Positions 11,550 to 22,658 of a DNA stretch of 64,000 nt are shown here, piece after piece (positions within the stretch are counted from its first letter, which is position 1; each line of letters begins with the position of its first letter). The stretch is from assembly GCA_013146195.2 (NCBI GenBank), contig CM028377.1, forward strand, positions 6,362,239 to 6,426,238. The letters are read 5' to 3'. Position numbers and translations under genes: made by a program. The notes beneath the pieces were generated by a model that ran no database searches, was not told the origin of the DNA, and worked only from the letters and a program-made list of their open reading frames with translations. The stretch is from Codonopsis lanceolata (taxonomy: Eukaryota > Streptophyta > Magnoliopsida > Asterales > Campanulaceae).

Positions 11550-13320
11550 CTACTTATAAAAGTGTAGGTTGTCTCTTACAACGTAATGTATGGACAAATG
11601 TACTCTTTAACTTAATAAATCACTCACCATTAATTATGTTCAAAAGAGTAAATTTGTTATAGACTAATTAATTAATGAATATTAAATAATAGTTTGATCC
11701 CTTAACTTGTACCTATTTTCAAGTTATGTCCTACATTATTTAATTCAATTCATTTTGTCTTGTATTTTGATTTTTTTTCAATTTCCCCACCTATCGTGAT
11801 CGTTACAAATGTCGCCTAATATTTAATGAAATAAAACCCTTACTCGATTGAGACACTAAAACCATTCAAAAAATAATATGGTTTTACTTTCTTAAATATG
11901 TTCGGGAAAGACATTATAAAATTATATGAAAATATCTATAGTAATAGAATTGCTTGCTTAGTATCGAGATATTAAACAAATTTGTAGCATGTTTAGTTAT
12001 TACCCATGAATAAAATAAGATAAATAAGTTTAAAAAATGTGTCATAATGTCAAGAAGATGAAAAAATGAAGTATCATTTGATGAATTTGTGCCTTTTGTT
12101 AAGGACAATACACATAAATTTATCATGCCAAACAATAATGATTAGAAAAAATGTCATAAATATTATAAATCACTTGCCATGAATTAAGGCCAAAAGAGTA
12201 AATTTGTCATAAGCAAATTAATTTTGAATAATTAAATAATAAATTGAAATGTCGCCCAATATTTTCTCGAAAGACAAAAATACCCTTACTCGGTTGAGAA
12301 ACTAAAACTTTATTCGAAACTAAAAAAAATATTGTTTTACTTTCATAAATATGTTCGGAAAGACATTATAAGATTTATATGAAAAATTGTATCAATAGTA
12401 ATACAATTTAATCTTAATCTAATCGAGATATTAATCTAAATTTGTAGCATGTTTAGTTATTACTCATGAATAAAATAAGATAAATAAGTTTAACAAATGT
12501 GTCATAATGTCAAGAAGATAAAAATAGTATCATTTGATGAATTTGTGTCTTTAATGGTCAATACAATATAAATTCTTTATCATATAACAATAATATTGAA
12601 AAAAATAAATATTATAAATGCAATTATTTCAAAAGTGTAAATTTGTCATAAACAAATTAATTTCAGAATAATTAATAAAAATGTCGCCCAATATTTCTCG
12701 AAATGACAAAATAATTACTTCTGGGTTGAGACACTAAACCTTATTCGAAACTAAAAAATAATATGGTTTTACTTTCTTAAATATGTTCTGAAAGACATTA
12801 TAAGATTTATATGAAAAATTATATCTATAGTAATAGAATTGTCTAAGTATGAGATATTAAACAAATTTGTAGCATGTTTAGTTATTACCAATGAATAAAA
12901 TAAGATAAATAAGTTAAAAAATGTGTCATAATGTCAAGAAGATGAAAAATGAAGTCATTTGATGAATTTGTGCCGTTAATGGACAATACACATAAATTTA
13001 TCATGCCAAACAATAATGATTAGAAAAAAGTGTCATAAATATTATAAATCACTTGCCATGAATTAAGGTCAAAGAGTAAATTTGTCATAAGCAAATTAAT
13101 TTCGTGAATAATTAAATAATAAATTGAAATGTCGCCCAATATTTTCTCGAAAGACAAAATACTATTTACTCGTTGAGAAATTAAAACTTTATTCAAACTA
13201 AAAAATATTGTTTTACTTTCTTAAATATGTTCGAGAAAGACATTATAAGATTTATATGAAAAATTGTATCAATAGTAATACAATTATTTATCTAATATTA
13301 ATCTAATTTACTAATTCATT

Positions 13321-13348
13321 CTAATATATATATATATATAGTGATAAG

Positions 13349-13418
<70 letters not shown>

Positions 13419-13426
13419 CTATATAT
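13321..13426. repeat. (AT)n microsatellite at a unit junction
   Basis: About 105 bp of almost pure AT dinucleotide lies directly before the unit start at 13427, at the position occupied by (AATCT)n at other junctions. Confidence 0.9.
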
Positions 13427-14279
13427 CTACTTATAAAAGTGTAGGTTGTCTCTTAACTTATGTATGGACAAATGTACCCTTTAACTTAATAAATCACTCA
13501 CCATTAATTAAGGTCAAAAGAGTAAATTTGTTATAGACTAATTAATTCAATGAATAATTAAATAATAGTTTGATCCCTTAACTTGTACCTATTTTAAAGT
13601 TAGGTCCTACATTATTTAATTCAATTCATTTCATCTTGTATTTTGATTTTTTTTCAATTTCCCCAACCTATCAGATCGTTACAAATGTCGCCTAATATTT
13701 ACCGAAATGACAAAATAATTTCTTACTGAGATTACTAAAACCTTATTCAAACTAAAAAATAATATGGTTTTACTTTCTTAAATATGTTCTGAAAGACATT
13801 ATAAGATTTATATGAAAAATTATATCTATAAGTAATAATCATGCTAAGATCGAGATATTAAACAAATTTGTAGCATGTTTAGTTATTACCCATGAATAAA
13901 ATAAGATAAATAAGTTAAAAAATGTGTCATAATGTCAAGAAGATGAAAAATGAAGTATCATTTGATGAATTTGTGCCTTTTGTTAAGGACAATACACATA
14001 AATTTATCATGCCAAACAATAATGATTAGAAAAAAGTGTCATAAATATTATAAATCACTTGTCATGAATTAAGGTCAAAAGAGTAAATTTCATAAGCAAA
14101 TTAATTTCATGAATAATTAAATAATAAATTGAAATGTCGCCTAATATTTTCTCGAAGACAAAAATACCCTTTAGTTGAGAAACTAAAACTTTATTCGAAA
14201 CTAAAAAAAATATTGTTTTACTTTCGTTCGAAAACATTATAAGATTTATATGAAAAATTGTATCAATAGTAATACAATT

Positions 14280-14307
14280 TAATTTAATCTAATCTAATCT
14301 AATCTAA
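14280..14307. repeat. (AATCT)n microsatellite at a unit junction
   Basis: Several copies of the pentanucleotide AATCT end exactly at the unit start at 14308. Confidence 0.85.
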
Positions 14308-15159
14308 CTACTTATAAAAGTGTAGGTTGTCTCTTACAACTTAATGTATGGACAAATGTACCATTTAACTTAATAAATCACTCACCATTAATTAAGGTAA
14401 AAAGAGTAAATTTGTTATAGACTAATTAATTCAATGAATAATTAAATAATAGTTTGATCCCTTAACTTGTACCTATTTTAAAGTTAGTCCTACATTATTT
14501 AATTCAATTCATTTCGCTTTGTATTTTGATTTTTTTTCACTTCACCTATCGTGATCGTTACAAATGTCGCCTAATATTTACCTGAAATGACAAAAATACC
14601 CTTTACTCTTGAGACACTAAACCTTATTCGAAACTAAAAAATAATATGGTTTTACTTTCTTAAATATGTTCAGAAAGACATTATAAGATTTATATGAAAA
14701 ATTATATCTATAGTAATAGAATTGTCTGTTAGTATCGAGATATTAAACAAATTTGTAAGATGTTTAGTTATTACCCATGAATAAAATAAGATAAATAAGT
14801 TAAAAAATGTGTCATAATGTCAAGAAGATGAAAAATGAAGTATCATTTGATGAATTTGTGCCTTTTGTTAAGGACACACATAAATTTATCATCAAACAAT
14901 AATGATTAGAAAAAATGTCATAAATATTATAAATCACTTGCCATGAATTAAGGTCAAAGTAAATTTGTCATAAGCAAATTAATTTCGTGAATAATTAAAT
15001 AATAAATTGAAATGTCGCCCAATATTTTCTGAAGACAAAAATACCCTTTACTAGAGAGAAACTTAAAACTTTATTCAAACTAAAAAAAATTATTGTTTTA
15101 CTTTCTTAAATATGTTCGAAAGACATTATAAGATATGAAAATTGTATCAATAGTAATAT

Positions 15160-15256
15160 AATTTAATTTAATCTAATATAATCTAATTTAATCTAATCTA
15201 ATCTAATCTAATATAATCTAATCTAATCTAATCTAATCTAATCTAATCTAATCTAA
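15160..15256. repeat. (AATCT)n microsatellite at a unit junction, longest copy
   Basis: About 95 bp of AATCT repeats, with a few AATAT and AATTT variants, lead into the unit start at 15257. This is the longest such tract in the array. Confidence 0.9.
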
Positions 15257-15350
15257 CTACTTATAAAAGTGTAGGTTGTTCTTACAACTTAATGTATGTA
15301 TAATGTACCATTTAACTTAATAAATCACTTACCATTAATTATGTTCAAAA

Positions 15351-15450
15351 NNNNNNNNNNNNNNNNNNNNNNNNNNNNNNNNNNNNNNNNNNNNNNNNNN
15401 NNNNNNNNNNNNNNNNNNNNNNNNNNNNNNNNNNNNNNNNNNNNNNNNNN
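15351..15450. other. Scaffold gap of exactly 100 N
   Basis: One hundred N characters replace sequence here. This is the conventional length for a gap of unknown size. It breaks the AT-rich array about 95 bp into a unit, so an unknown number of units may be missing. Confidence 0.99.
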
Positions 15451-15455
15451 AATAT

Positions 15456-15580
15456 CCGTCGTTGAATACGATAGGAAAAAAGATTTTCAATTTTTTGAAA
15501 ATCGTATCCTCGGGGTCAATACCCGTCGTTGAATATGATAAGAAAAAGATTTTCAATTTTCCGAAAATCATAGTAAAATA
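15456..15580. repeat. Two 67-bp direct repeats next to the gap
   Basis: Copies start at 15456 and 15523. Both contain CCGTCGTTGAATA followed by ATA/GA-rich sequence and AGATTTTCAATTTT. The repeat begins only five bases after the gap, so a longer array may have been lost in the gap. Confidence 0.7.
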
Positions 15581-15714
15581 CTTTATCTTCTCTTACCTTT
15601 GCCTTGCTCTTGCTAATTCACTTATTTTGCTACTTCTTGCATCCGTAGCTTTTCTTCCGGGTTTTCTGCTTCTTTTGACTCATGCTCGGGATTTTCTTGC
15701 TTTCTCAACTTTTG

Positions 15715-15905
15715 TTAATTTCCCTTCTCTTTTTTTCCTTGCATCTTCTTTTTTTTTTTCTTTCTTTTCTTCTTTTTTTATTGTACTTTTCTTTTTTGCA
15801 CATTCTCTTTTTCTTTTTGTTTTCTTCTTTTTTATTATTGCACTTTTTCTTCTTTGTGCAGACTTTACCTTTACCATTGATGCTTTTCCTGCTTTTCGAC
15901 TTTCT
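15715..15905. repeat. Polypyrimidine (CTT/TTTC-rich) tract, copy 1
   Basis: About 190 bp made almost only of C and T on the plus strand. Open frames across it on both strands encode only Lys/Arg/Glu or Phe/Leu/Ser runs, typical of low-complexity sequence rather than a gene. It sits just left of the outer LTR border. Confidence 0.75.
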
Positions 15906-15954
15906 TCGCGTTGACCGGCTGGGATATGAATTTTCTTTTGATTTCTGATGGATG

Positions 15955-17486
15955 TGTGACGACCCGACCCGGACTCAATGGGAATCCCAAGTCGTGCCGT
16001 CCAAGTTGACAAGATACAAGCATGCGCAAGTAGTATATAAAATTTCACGCGGGCGCAACATCGCATACAAATAACATCTCGGCTACACTTGGTCGGAAAA
16101 TAGCAGAAAATAAACAAATCTTCGGCGATGTTACATCGGAACCCAACAACTACTCTTACAATTATAACACATGCATATAATAACCTCAACGGCCACAACA
16201 TGTCGGAGACAACAACAACAACAATAATACTTTAAAAAGAGTATTAAGCGGAAGAAGCCGTGTTGAACCATAATATATAAACAAGCTCGACATAGAAGTC
16301 CACAGTACAAAAGATTATAAGTCTAGCATAATCAAAGTTATACAACAACAACAAAGCCCAAGTCAAGTCTAAGTGACTTGCTTCCCATCGTCCTTGCCAA
16401 AATAAAAGTCTAACTACACAAGTCTCAAAAGAGCAACCTCCAGCTTACGGCTATCTAGCTTGGACACGGAGAATCTAACGAGGACCTTCTCCTTGACTCG
16501 GATCTAAGGAAAACAAAACAAACAAATAGGGTAAGTCATAAAGACTTAGTAAGTTACTAAAAAACATGTTCATTTCATAGCATCACAAATAATCTCAATT
16601 CTGGTACATTTTCATCATATAGCACTTAGCACATTATTCACATAAGTGCGGAAATAAATCATACAAGTAGGATATGATATAGACCCGCCGCTACGTAGCT
16701 CTCGCAATAAAGCGTGTTAAGCGGTTCGTGCCATCGATATTTTGTGAATTCATCGACTTGTATCGAGAACCACCTCGATTTAATTAGCAAGCCAATGTGG
16801 CACGTATTGATCGGCATAGGGGCTACTTCCCACCGCGGCCACGGTGGAGGTGTGTGTGAGGTCCCGAGTGTGGCAATCCATAGCGAACACGAACATCACA
16901 ATTTCGTGGAAGGCGATGCATCGTCCCACCCTAACGTATAAAACAAACCAAATAATGCTAGCTGGACTCAATGTGATGAACAAGTAGATATTTACTCATC
17001 ATAAACAAATAAGGATCGAATTCGACAAGAGAGAACTCATCCGATCAAGTAGGCTATTAATCTCTACCATAAATCATGTCAAGGCAACTAATTGATTAAA
17101 ACCCAGCAATCACAACAAACTTGATTGCACATAAATAGACTCAATTATAATTGAGCAAACCCAACCAAACGGTGTCCAAACTTCGTAGGGATTAAAAGTA
17201 GTGTTCAACATGTTCCAAACTCCCTAGAGTCGACTCCGTTGAGTGTTTACTACACATTCCCAATTTTGGAGATTTGAAGCTATGTGCTTCATAAACCAAC
17301 CTAGGCCCATTACTAAGTTCAACTAGGTTATAAATTCTCCAAGGCACTACAATGTAGTTCATATTTATCATAGAGTCTAATTATGGGAGAGAACACATAT
17401 CAACATACCTACATATCACGTAGGCCATGATTCGGACACTTTCACTTAACACCACTTCAAGCAACACATATAAATAATGCTTCTAA
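15955..17486 (-). mobile_element. Outer Tekay-type LTR, left part, duplicated copy 1
   Basis: Starts TGTGACGACCCGACCCGG, as at 21127, and runs to the TCTAA that precedes the inner LTR at 17487. It is the same structure as 21127-22658, with many small indels relative to it. Confidence 0.8.
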
Positions 17487-20125
17487 TGTGGCACCCCGAC
17501 CCGGATTCCAATGCGAAACCTTAAGTCGGACCGCCCAAATATAACAAGTAGGCATGCGCAAGTAGGAATATAAAATTTCACATGGCGCAACATCGCATAC
17601 AATTAGCAACTCGGCTACACTTGGCCGGAAAATAACGGAAATTAAACAAGTCTTCGGCGTTACAGCCGGAACCCAACAACTACTCCTACAATTTTAACAC
17701 ATGCATATAATAACTTCAACGGCCACAACATGCCGGAGACAACATCAACTATATTATAAAAGAGTAATAAGCGGAATAAGCTGTAGTGAACCAATAATAT
17801 ATAAACGAGCTCGACATGGAAGTCGGCATACAAAAGATTATAATTCTCCATATTCAAGTTATACTACAACAACAAAATCCCAAGACAAGTCTAAGTGACT
17901 TGCTTCCCATCGTCCTTGCCAAAATAAAAGTCTAACTACAAAAGTCCCAAAAGAGCAACCTTAAGCTCACAAGCAACCAAGCGGATGACGAATCTAGCGA
18001 GAACCGTCTCCTTGGCTCTGATCTAAGGAAAACAAAACAAACAAATCGGGTAAGTCATAAAGACTTAGTAAGTTACTAAAAATGCATGTTCATTTCATGG
18101 CATAACATTTATCACAATTATGGTACATGATCATCATATAGCACTTAGCACATTATTCACGTAAGTGCGGAAAATAAATCATACAAGTAGGATATGGTAT
18201 AGGCACGGCCGCTACGTAGCTTCTGCAATAAAGATTGTTAACCCAATATCGTGACTACGATGCTCGTGACTTCGCATCGATATACCGAACTCCGCCGGCT
18301 AATAGCAGCCTGTGACGCACGTATTGATACTAAAGGGGCTACTTCCCACCGCGGCCTACAATGGAGTGTGTGTGAGGTCCTAGGTACGGCGATCCATAGT
18401 GAGCACGAATCTCTCAATTCGTGAAGGCGATGCATCGCCCTACCCCGACATAAAAATCAAACCAAATAGTGCCAGCTGGACTTAATGCAATACACAAGTA
18501 GATATTTACTCGTCAAGACCAAATAAGGATCGAATTCAACAAGAGCGAACTCGACGACCAAGTAGGGTATTAATATCTACCATAAATCATGTCAAGGCAA
18601 TTAATTGCTCATAACCAAATAATCAAAACAGGTTCAATTGCACATAATTAAACTCAACTTAGACTTGAGTAAACCCGACCAAACGGTGTCAAAACTTCGT
18701 AGGGATTAAAAGTAGTGTTCAACATGTTCCAAACTTCCCTAGAGTCGACTCCATTGAGTCATTGCTACACATTACCAATTTTGGGCATTTGAATCTATGT
18801 GCTTCCCAAATTAACCTAGGTACATTATTATATCTAACTAGGTTATGAGTGTACAAGAATACTACAATGTGATTCCCTTACAATAAAGAGTTCATTCACA
18901 AGCCATAATACAAAACAATTCACCATTTCACCAAGTAAGCCACATATAGGGTGCTTTCTCTTAACACCATCTCTAATTATCATGTAGGCATAACTTCTAA
19001 CATGCTCACAACCCTAGTTCCATAAGATGAAGGCTAATAACATGCTTCAATAGTCACAAAACCATCCTACAGCTGATCCTAATAAGTTCATAACTAGAAA
19101 TCACAAGATGAAGGCATACAAAGCAAGTATGTGTACTCTTCGACCTCAAAAATCATAGGCTTTGTTTTCCTTAGGGTCAAAGAGAACTAAAACAAAGATG
19201 AAGAAGAGTAAATTACTTGTATTCTACACCCACGAAAGCAAATGAAAAGATTAATCGGTTGGAAATGCTCCTCTCAACAAGCTCTTCACTTCTATGGAGG
19301 TGGCTTGAGCAATTGAGGAAAGAATCATGGAAGAACAAGGAGAAAGCTTGAAGAAGCCATGAGAGGACCTTGAGAGAGATAAATCCCGTTTTTGGAGAGT
19401 GAGGGAGAGAAATGAAGGTCAAACATTCATGTTGTGGTGTTTAGAGAGTTAGAAACTTAGTGGGACAATTGTCAATGTGTTGTGGCTTCTAAAAATCTGT
19501 TTTTTGGCTTGATTTAATCACTAAAGCACTCACTAATCCACTCTTAAAACAAGTTAATGATGTTAGGGTATAAGTAATGAGGGTTAGGGAGATTTAGGTG
19601 GGGTATAGAAAGGGTTTTGGATAGGGGTTTAAGTGCAGAATTTGAGAAACAACAAAACAGAGCAGACCAGTCGGGGGAACTTGCGGACACAAGGTCCTTC
19701 CCACCTTGCGACTGCAAGCTACTTGCCACAATAACCCACAACTTTCTGGAGAGCTTGCGGAGGCAAGGCCATTCCACCTTGAGGCCGCAAGCCCGGCAGA
19801 ACCAAAATGGCTCAAAATGCAATCTAAAAGACCCCCAAACGCTTAGTCAAATCAATGGGACTTCAAACCCCAACAAAAATGAGTCTAAAACTCATCACAA
19901 ACACCCTCAAACAACACCCGAACAATCCGAACGAAGGAGGGAAAGAAGGAGAACTAAACAAGTGATTCAACCGACGATTCGACAAGCATACAAACACGAT
20001 CCTAAGCATGTTAAGAGCATTCTGAATGACTTGTAAATGATTCTAAAACATTTATAGACTAAGTAAACATGCTCACAAGCAATATGAATGCATGAATGCA
20101 AGCAATGAATGGCTAGGGTGCTACA
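17487..20125 (-). mobile_element. Tekay 3' LTR, duplicated copy 1
   Basis: Starts TGTGGCACCCCGACCCGG and ends GGGTGCTACA. Followed at 20126 by the polypurine tract of the element (AAGGAGGGGAGAA on the minus strand). Its U3 carries four GC-rich palindromic sites, the first two at 19680-19693 and 19705-19718. Confidence 0.88.
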
Positions 20126-20675
20126 TTCTCCCCTCCTTAAGGAATTTAGTCCCTAAATTCTTACCAAGTCCCTCAAACAAATGTGGATACTTGTCGTGCA
20201 TCTCCTCTTCCGTTTCCCAAGTCGCTTCCTCAATGTTGTGATTCTTCCAAAGAATTTTGACTAAGGGAATCCTCTTGGTTTGTAGCACTTGCTCTTTAGT
20301 GTCCAAAATCTTCACGGGCTTCTCAACATAGGACATATCTGGCTCAAATGTTATCTCCTCATACTCAATCACATGTTATTCATCCCTCATATACTTTCGC
20401 AACATAGAAACATGAAAGACGTTATGAGTCTCCGAGAGTGAAGGTGGCAATGCAATTCGATACGCTAAGGACCCAACTCTCTCAAGAATCTCGAACGGGC
20501 CAATATATCTCGGTGTAAGCTTCCCTTTCTTGCCAAATCTCTTTGTACCTCTCCTCGGTGTCCCTTTTAAGAACACGTAGTCTCCCACTTGAAACTCAAG
20601 ATCTCTTCTACGATTATCCGTGTAACTCTTTTGTCGACTTTGAGCGGTGCGTAGTCTGTCTCTAATCAACTTCAC
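20121..20675 (-). pseudogene. Tekay pol 3' end (integrase C-terminus and chromodomain), duplicated fragment
   Basis: Two adjoining minus-strand frames give the integrase C-terminal region (FQVGDYVFLKGTPRRGTKRF, LTPRYIGPFEILERVG, HNVFHVSMLRKY) and a chromodomain-like end (YVEKPVKILDTKEQVL, IPLVKILWKNHNIEEATWE, YPHLFE). A stop at 20376 separates them. The fragment is cut off at 20760 by the duplication junction, so it is not a gene. The chromodomain identifies the chromovirus branch of Ty3/gypsy. Confidence 0.85.
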
Positions 20676-20879
20676 GCTCTCAACCGACTATTGCACTAAC
20701 TCGGAACCCCAAAGTTTTGCCTCTCCAACTTCGTCCCAACAAATAGGTGATCTACACTTATGCCTTGCTCTTGCTAATTCAGCTTATTTTGCTACTTCTG
20801 CTGCATCCGTAGCTTTTGCTGCTTCCGGAGTTCCTGCTTCTTTTGACTCATGCTCGGGATTTTTCTTGCTTTCTCAACT

Positions 20880-21075
20880 TTTGTTAATTTCCCTTCTCTT
20901 TTTTTTCCTTGCATCTTCTTTTTTTTTTCTTTCTTTTTCTTCTTTTTTTTATTGTACTTTTTCTTTTTTGCACATTCTCTTTTTCTTTTTGTTTTCTTCT
21001 TTTTATTATTGCACTTTTTCTTCTTTGTGCAGACTTTACCTTTACCATTGATGCTTTTCCTGCTTTTCTGACTTT
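20880..21075. repeat. Polypyrimidine (CTT/TTTC-rich) tract, copy 2
   Basis: Duplicate of the tract at 15715-15905, with small length differences in its T runs. Confidence 0.75.
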
Positions 21076-21126
21076 CTTCGCGTTGACCGGCTGGGATATG
21101 AATTTTCTTTTGATTTCTGATGGATG

Positions 21127-22658
21127 TGTGACGACCCGACCCGGACTCCAATGCGGAATCCCAAGTCGTGCCGTCCAAGTTGACAAGATACAAGCATGCG
21201 CAAGTAGTAATATAAAATTTCACGTGGCGCAACATCGCATACAAATAACATCTCGGCTACACTTGGTCGGAAAATAACAGAAAATAAACAAATCTTCGAC
21301 GATGTTACAGCCGGAACCCAACAACTACTCTTACAATTATAACACATGCATATAATAACCTCAACGGCCACAACATGTCGGAGACAACAACAACAATAAT
21401 ACTTTAAAAGAGTATTAAGCGGAAGAAGCTGTGTTGAACCATAATATATAAACAAGCTCGACATAGAAATCGGCGTACAAAAGATTATAAGTCTAGCATA
21501 ATCAAAGTTATACAACAACAACAAAGCCCAAGTCAAGTCTAAGTGACTTGCTTCCCATCGTCCTTGCCAAAATAAAAGTCTAACTACACAAGTCTCAAAA
21601 GAGCAACCTCCAAGCTTACGGCTATCTAGCTTGGACACGGAGAATCTAACGAGGACCTTCTCCTTGACTCGGATCTAAGGAAAACAAAACAAACAAATAG
21701 GGTAAGTCATAAAGACTTAGTAAGTTACTAAAAAACATGTTCATTTCATAGCATCACAAATAATCTCAATTCTGGTACATTTTCATCATATAGCACTTAG
21801 CACATTATTTCCATAAGTGCGGAAATAAATCATACAAGTAGGATATGATATAGACCCGGCCGCTACGTAGCTCCTGCAATAAACTGTGTTAACTGGTTCG
21901 TGCCATCGATATTTTGTGAATTCATCGACTTGTATCGAGAACCACCTCGATTTAATTAGCAAGCCAATGTGGCACGTATTGATACGGCATAGGGGCTACT
22001 TCCCCACTGCGGCCCACAGTGGAGGTGTGTGTGAGGTCCCGAGTGTGGCAATCCATAGCGAACACGAACATCACAATTCGTGGAGGCGATGCATCGTCCC
22101 ACCCTGACGTATAAAACAAACCAAATAATGCTAGCTGGACTCAATGTGATGAACAAGTAGATATTACTCATCATAAACAAATAAGGATCGAATTCGACAA
22201 GAGAGAACTCATCCGATCAAGTAGGCTATTAATCTCTACCATAAATCATGTCAAGGCAACTAATTGATTAAAACCCAGCAATCACAACAAACTTGATTGC
22301 ACATAAATAGACTCAATTATAATTGAGCAAACCCAACCAAACGGTGTCCAAACTTCGTAGGGATTAAAAGTAGTGTTCAACATGTTCCAAACTCCCTAGA
22401 GTCGACTCCGTTGAGTGTTTACTACACATTCCCAATTTTGGAGATTTGAAGCTATGTGCTTCATAAACCAACCTAGGCCCATTACTAAGTTCAACTAGGT
22501 TATAAATTCTCCAAGGCACTACAATGTAGTTCATATTTATCATAGAGTCTAATTATGGGAGAGAACACATATCAACATACCTACATATCACGTAGGCCAT
22601 GATTTGGACACTTTCACTTAACACCACTTCAAGCAACACATATAAATAATGCTTCTAA
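21127..22658 (-). mobile_element. Outer Tekay-type LTR, left part (host of the inner Tekay)
   Basis: Begins TGTGACGACCCGACCCGG. It resembles the inner Tekay LTR along its length but is clearly a different subfamily. It is interrupted at 22658 by the inner element and resumes at 36552. GATG precedes its start (21123-21126) and also follows its distant end (37687-37690), consistent with a short target duplication and a solo LTR of about 2.67 kb in total. Confidence 0.8.

Larger units (their letters stand above)
9786..15350. repeat. AT-rich tandem array of 0.85-0.95 kb units (Helitron-like?)
   Basis: Unit starts carry CTACTTATAAAAGTGTAGG and are found at about 9786 (one base different), 10625, 11550, 13427, 14308 and 15257. 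A further unit lacking this start begins near 12425. Each unit then passes through ATGTATGGACAAATGTACC, TTGATCCCTTAACTTGTACC, CGTTACAAATGTCGCC, GACATTATAAGATTTATATG, TAATGTCAAGAAGATGAAAA and GACAATACACATAAATTTAT in fixed order. No protein is encoded. The TATAAAAG-rich start, the lack of inverted repeats and the head-to-tail stacking suggest tandemly inserted non-autonomous Helitrons, but no 3' hairpin plus CTRR end was confirmed, so the class is uncertain. The array is cut by the scaffold gap. Confidence 0.75.
15600..20760. repeat. 5.16-kb tandem segmental duplication, copy 1
   Basis: This segment matches 20761-25940 almost throughout. It contains a polypyrimidine tract, the left part of an outer LTR (15955-17486), a complete Tekay 3' LTR (17487-20125) and the end of the Tekay pol gene. 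It ends in the integrase region at ...CTACACTTATGCC, where the second copy starts. The four bases TGCC are shared by the left border, the junction and the right border. Copy 1 differs from copy 2 mainly by many small indels. Confidence 0.9.

Noticed and set aside
9786..15350. Regularly repeated units as a possible CRISPR-like array
   Set aside because: Units are 0.85-0.95 kb, AT-rich and contain no short repeat/unique spacer pattern; the surroundings are plant nuclear DNA.
15680..16201. Lys/Arg-rich minus-strand open frame (and its copy at 20792-21244) as a nuclear protein gene
   Set aside because: The frame is a translation of a low-complexity polypyrimidine tract joined to LTR sequence; length and frame differ between the two copies through T-run changes.
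19617..20036. Open frames in the LTRs (also at 24800-25138, 35980-36457 and 37178-37543) as conserved small proteins
   Set aside because: They recur only because the LTR is repeated; they change frame between LTR copies and lie across the U3 palindromes.
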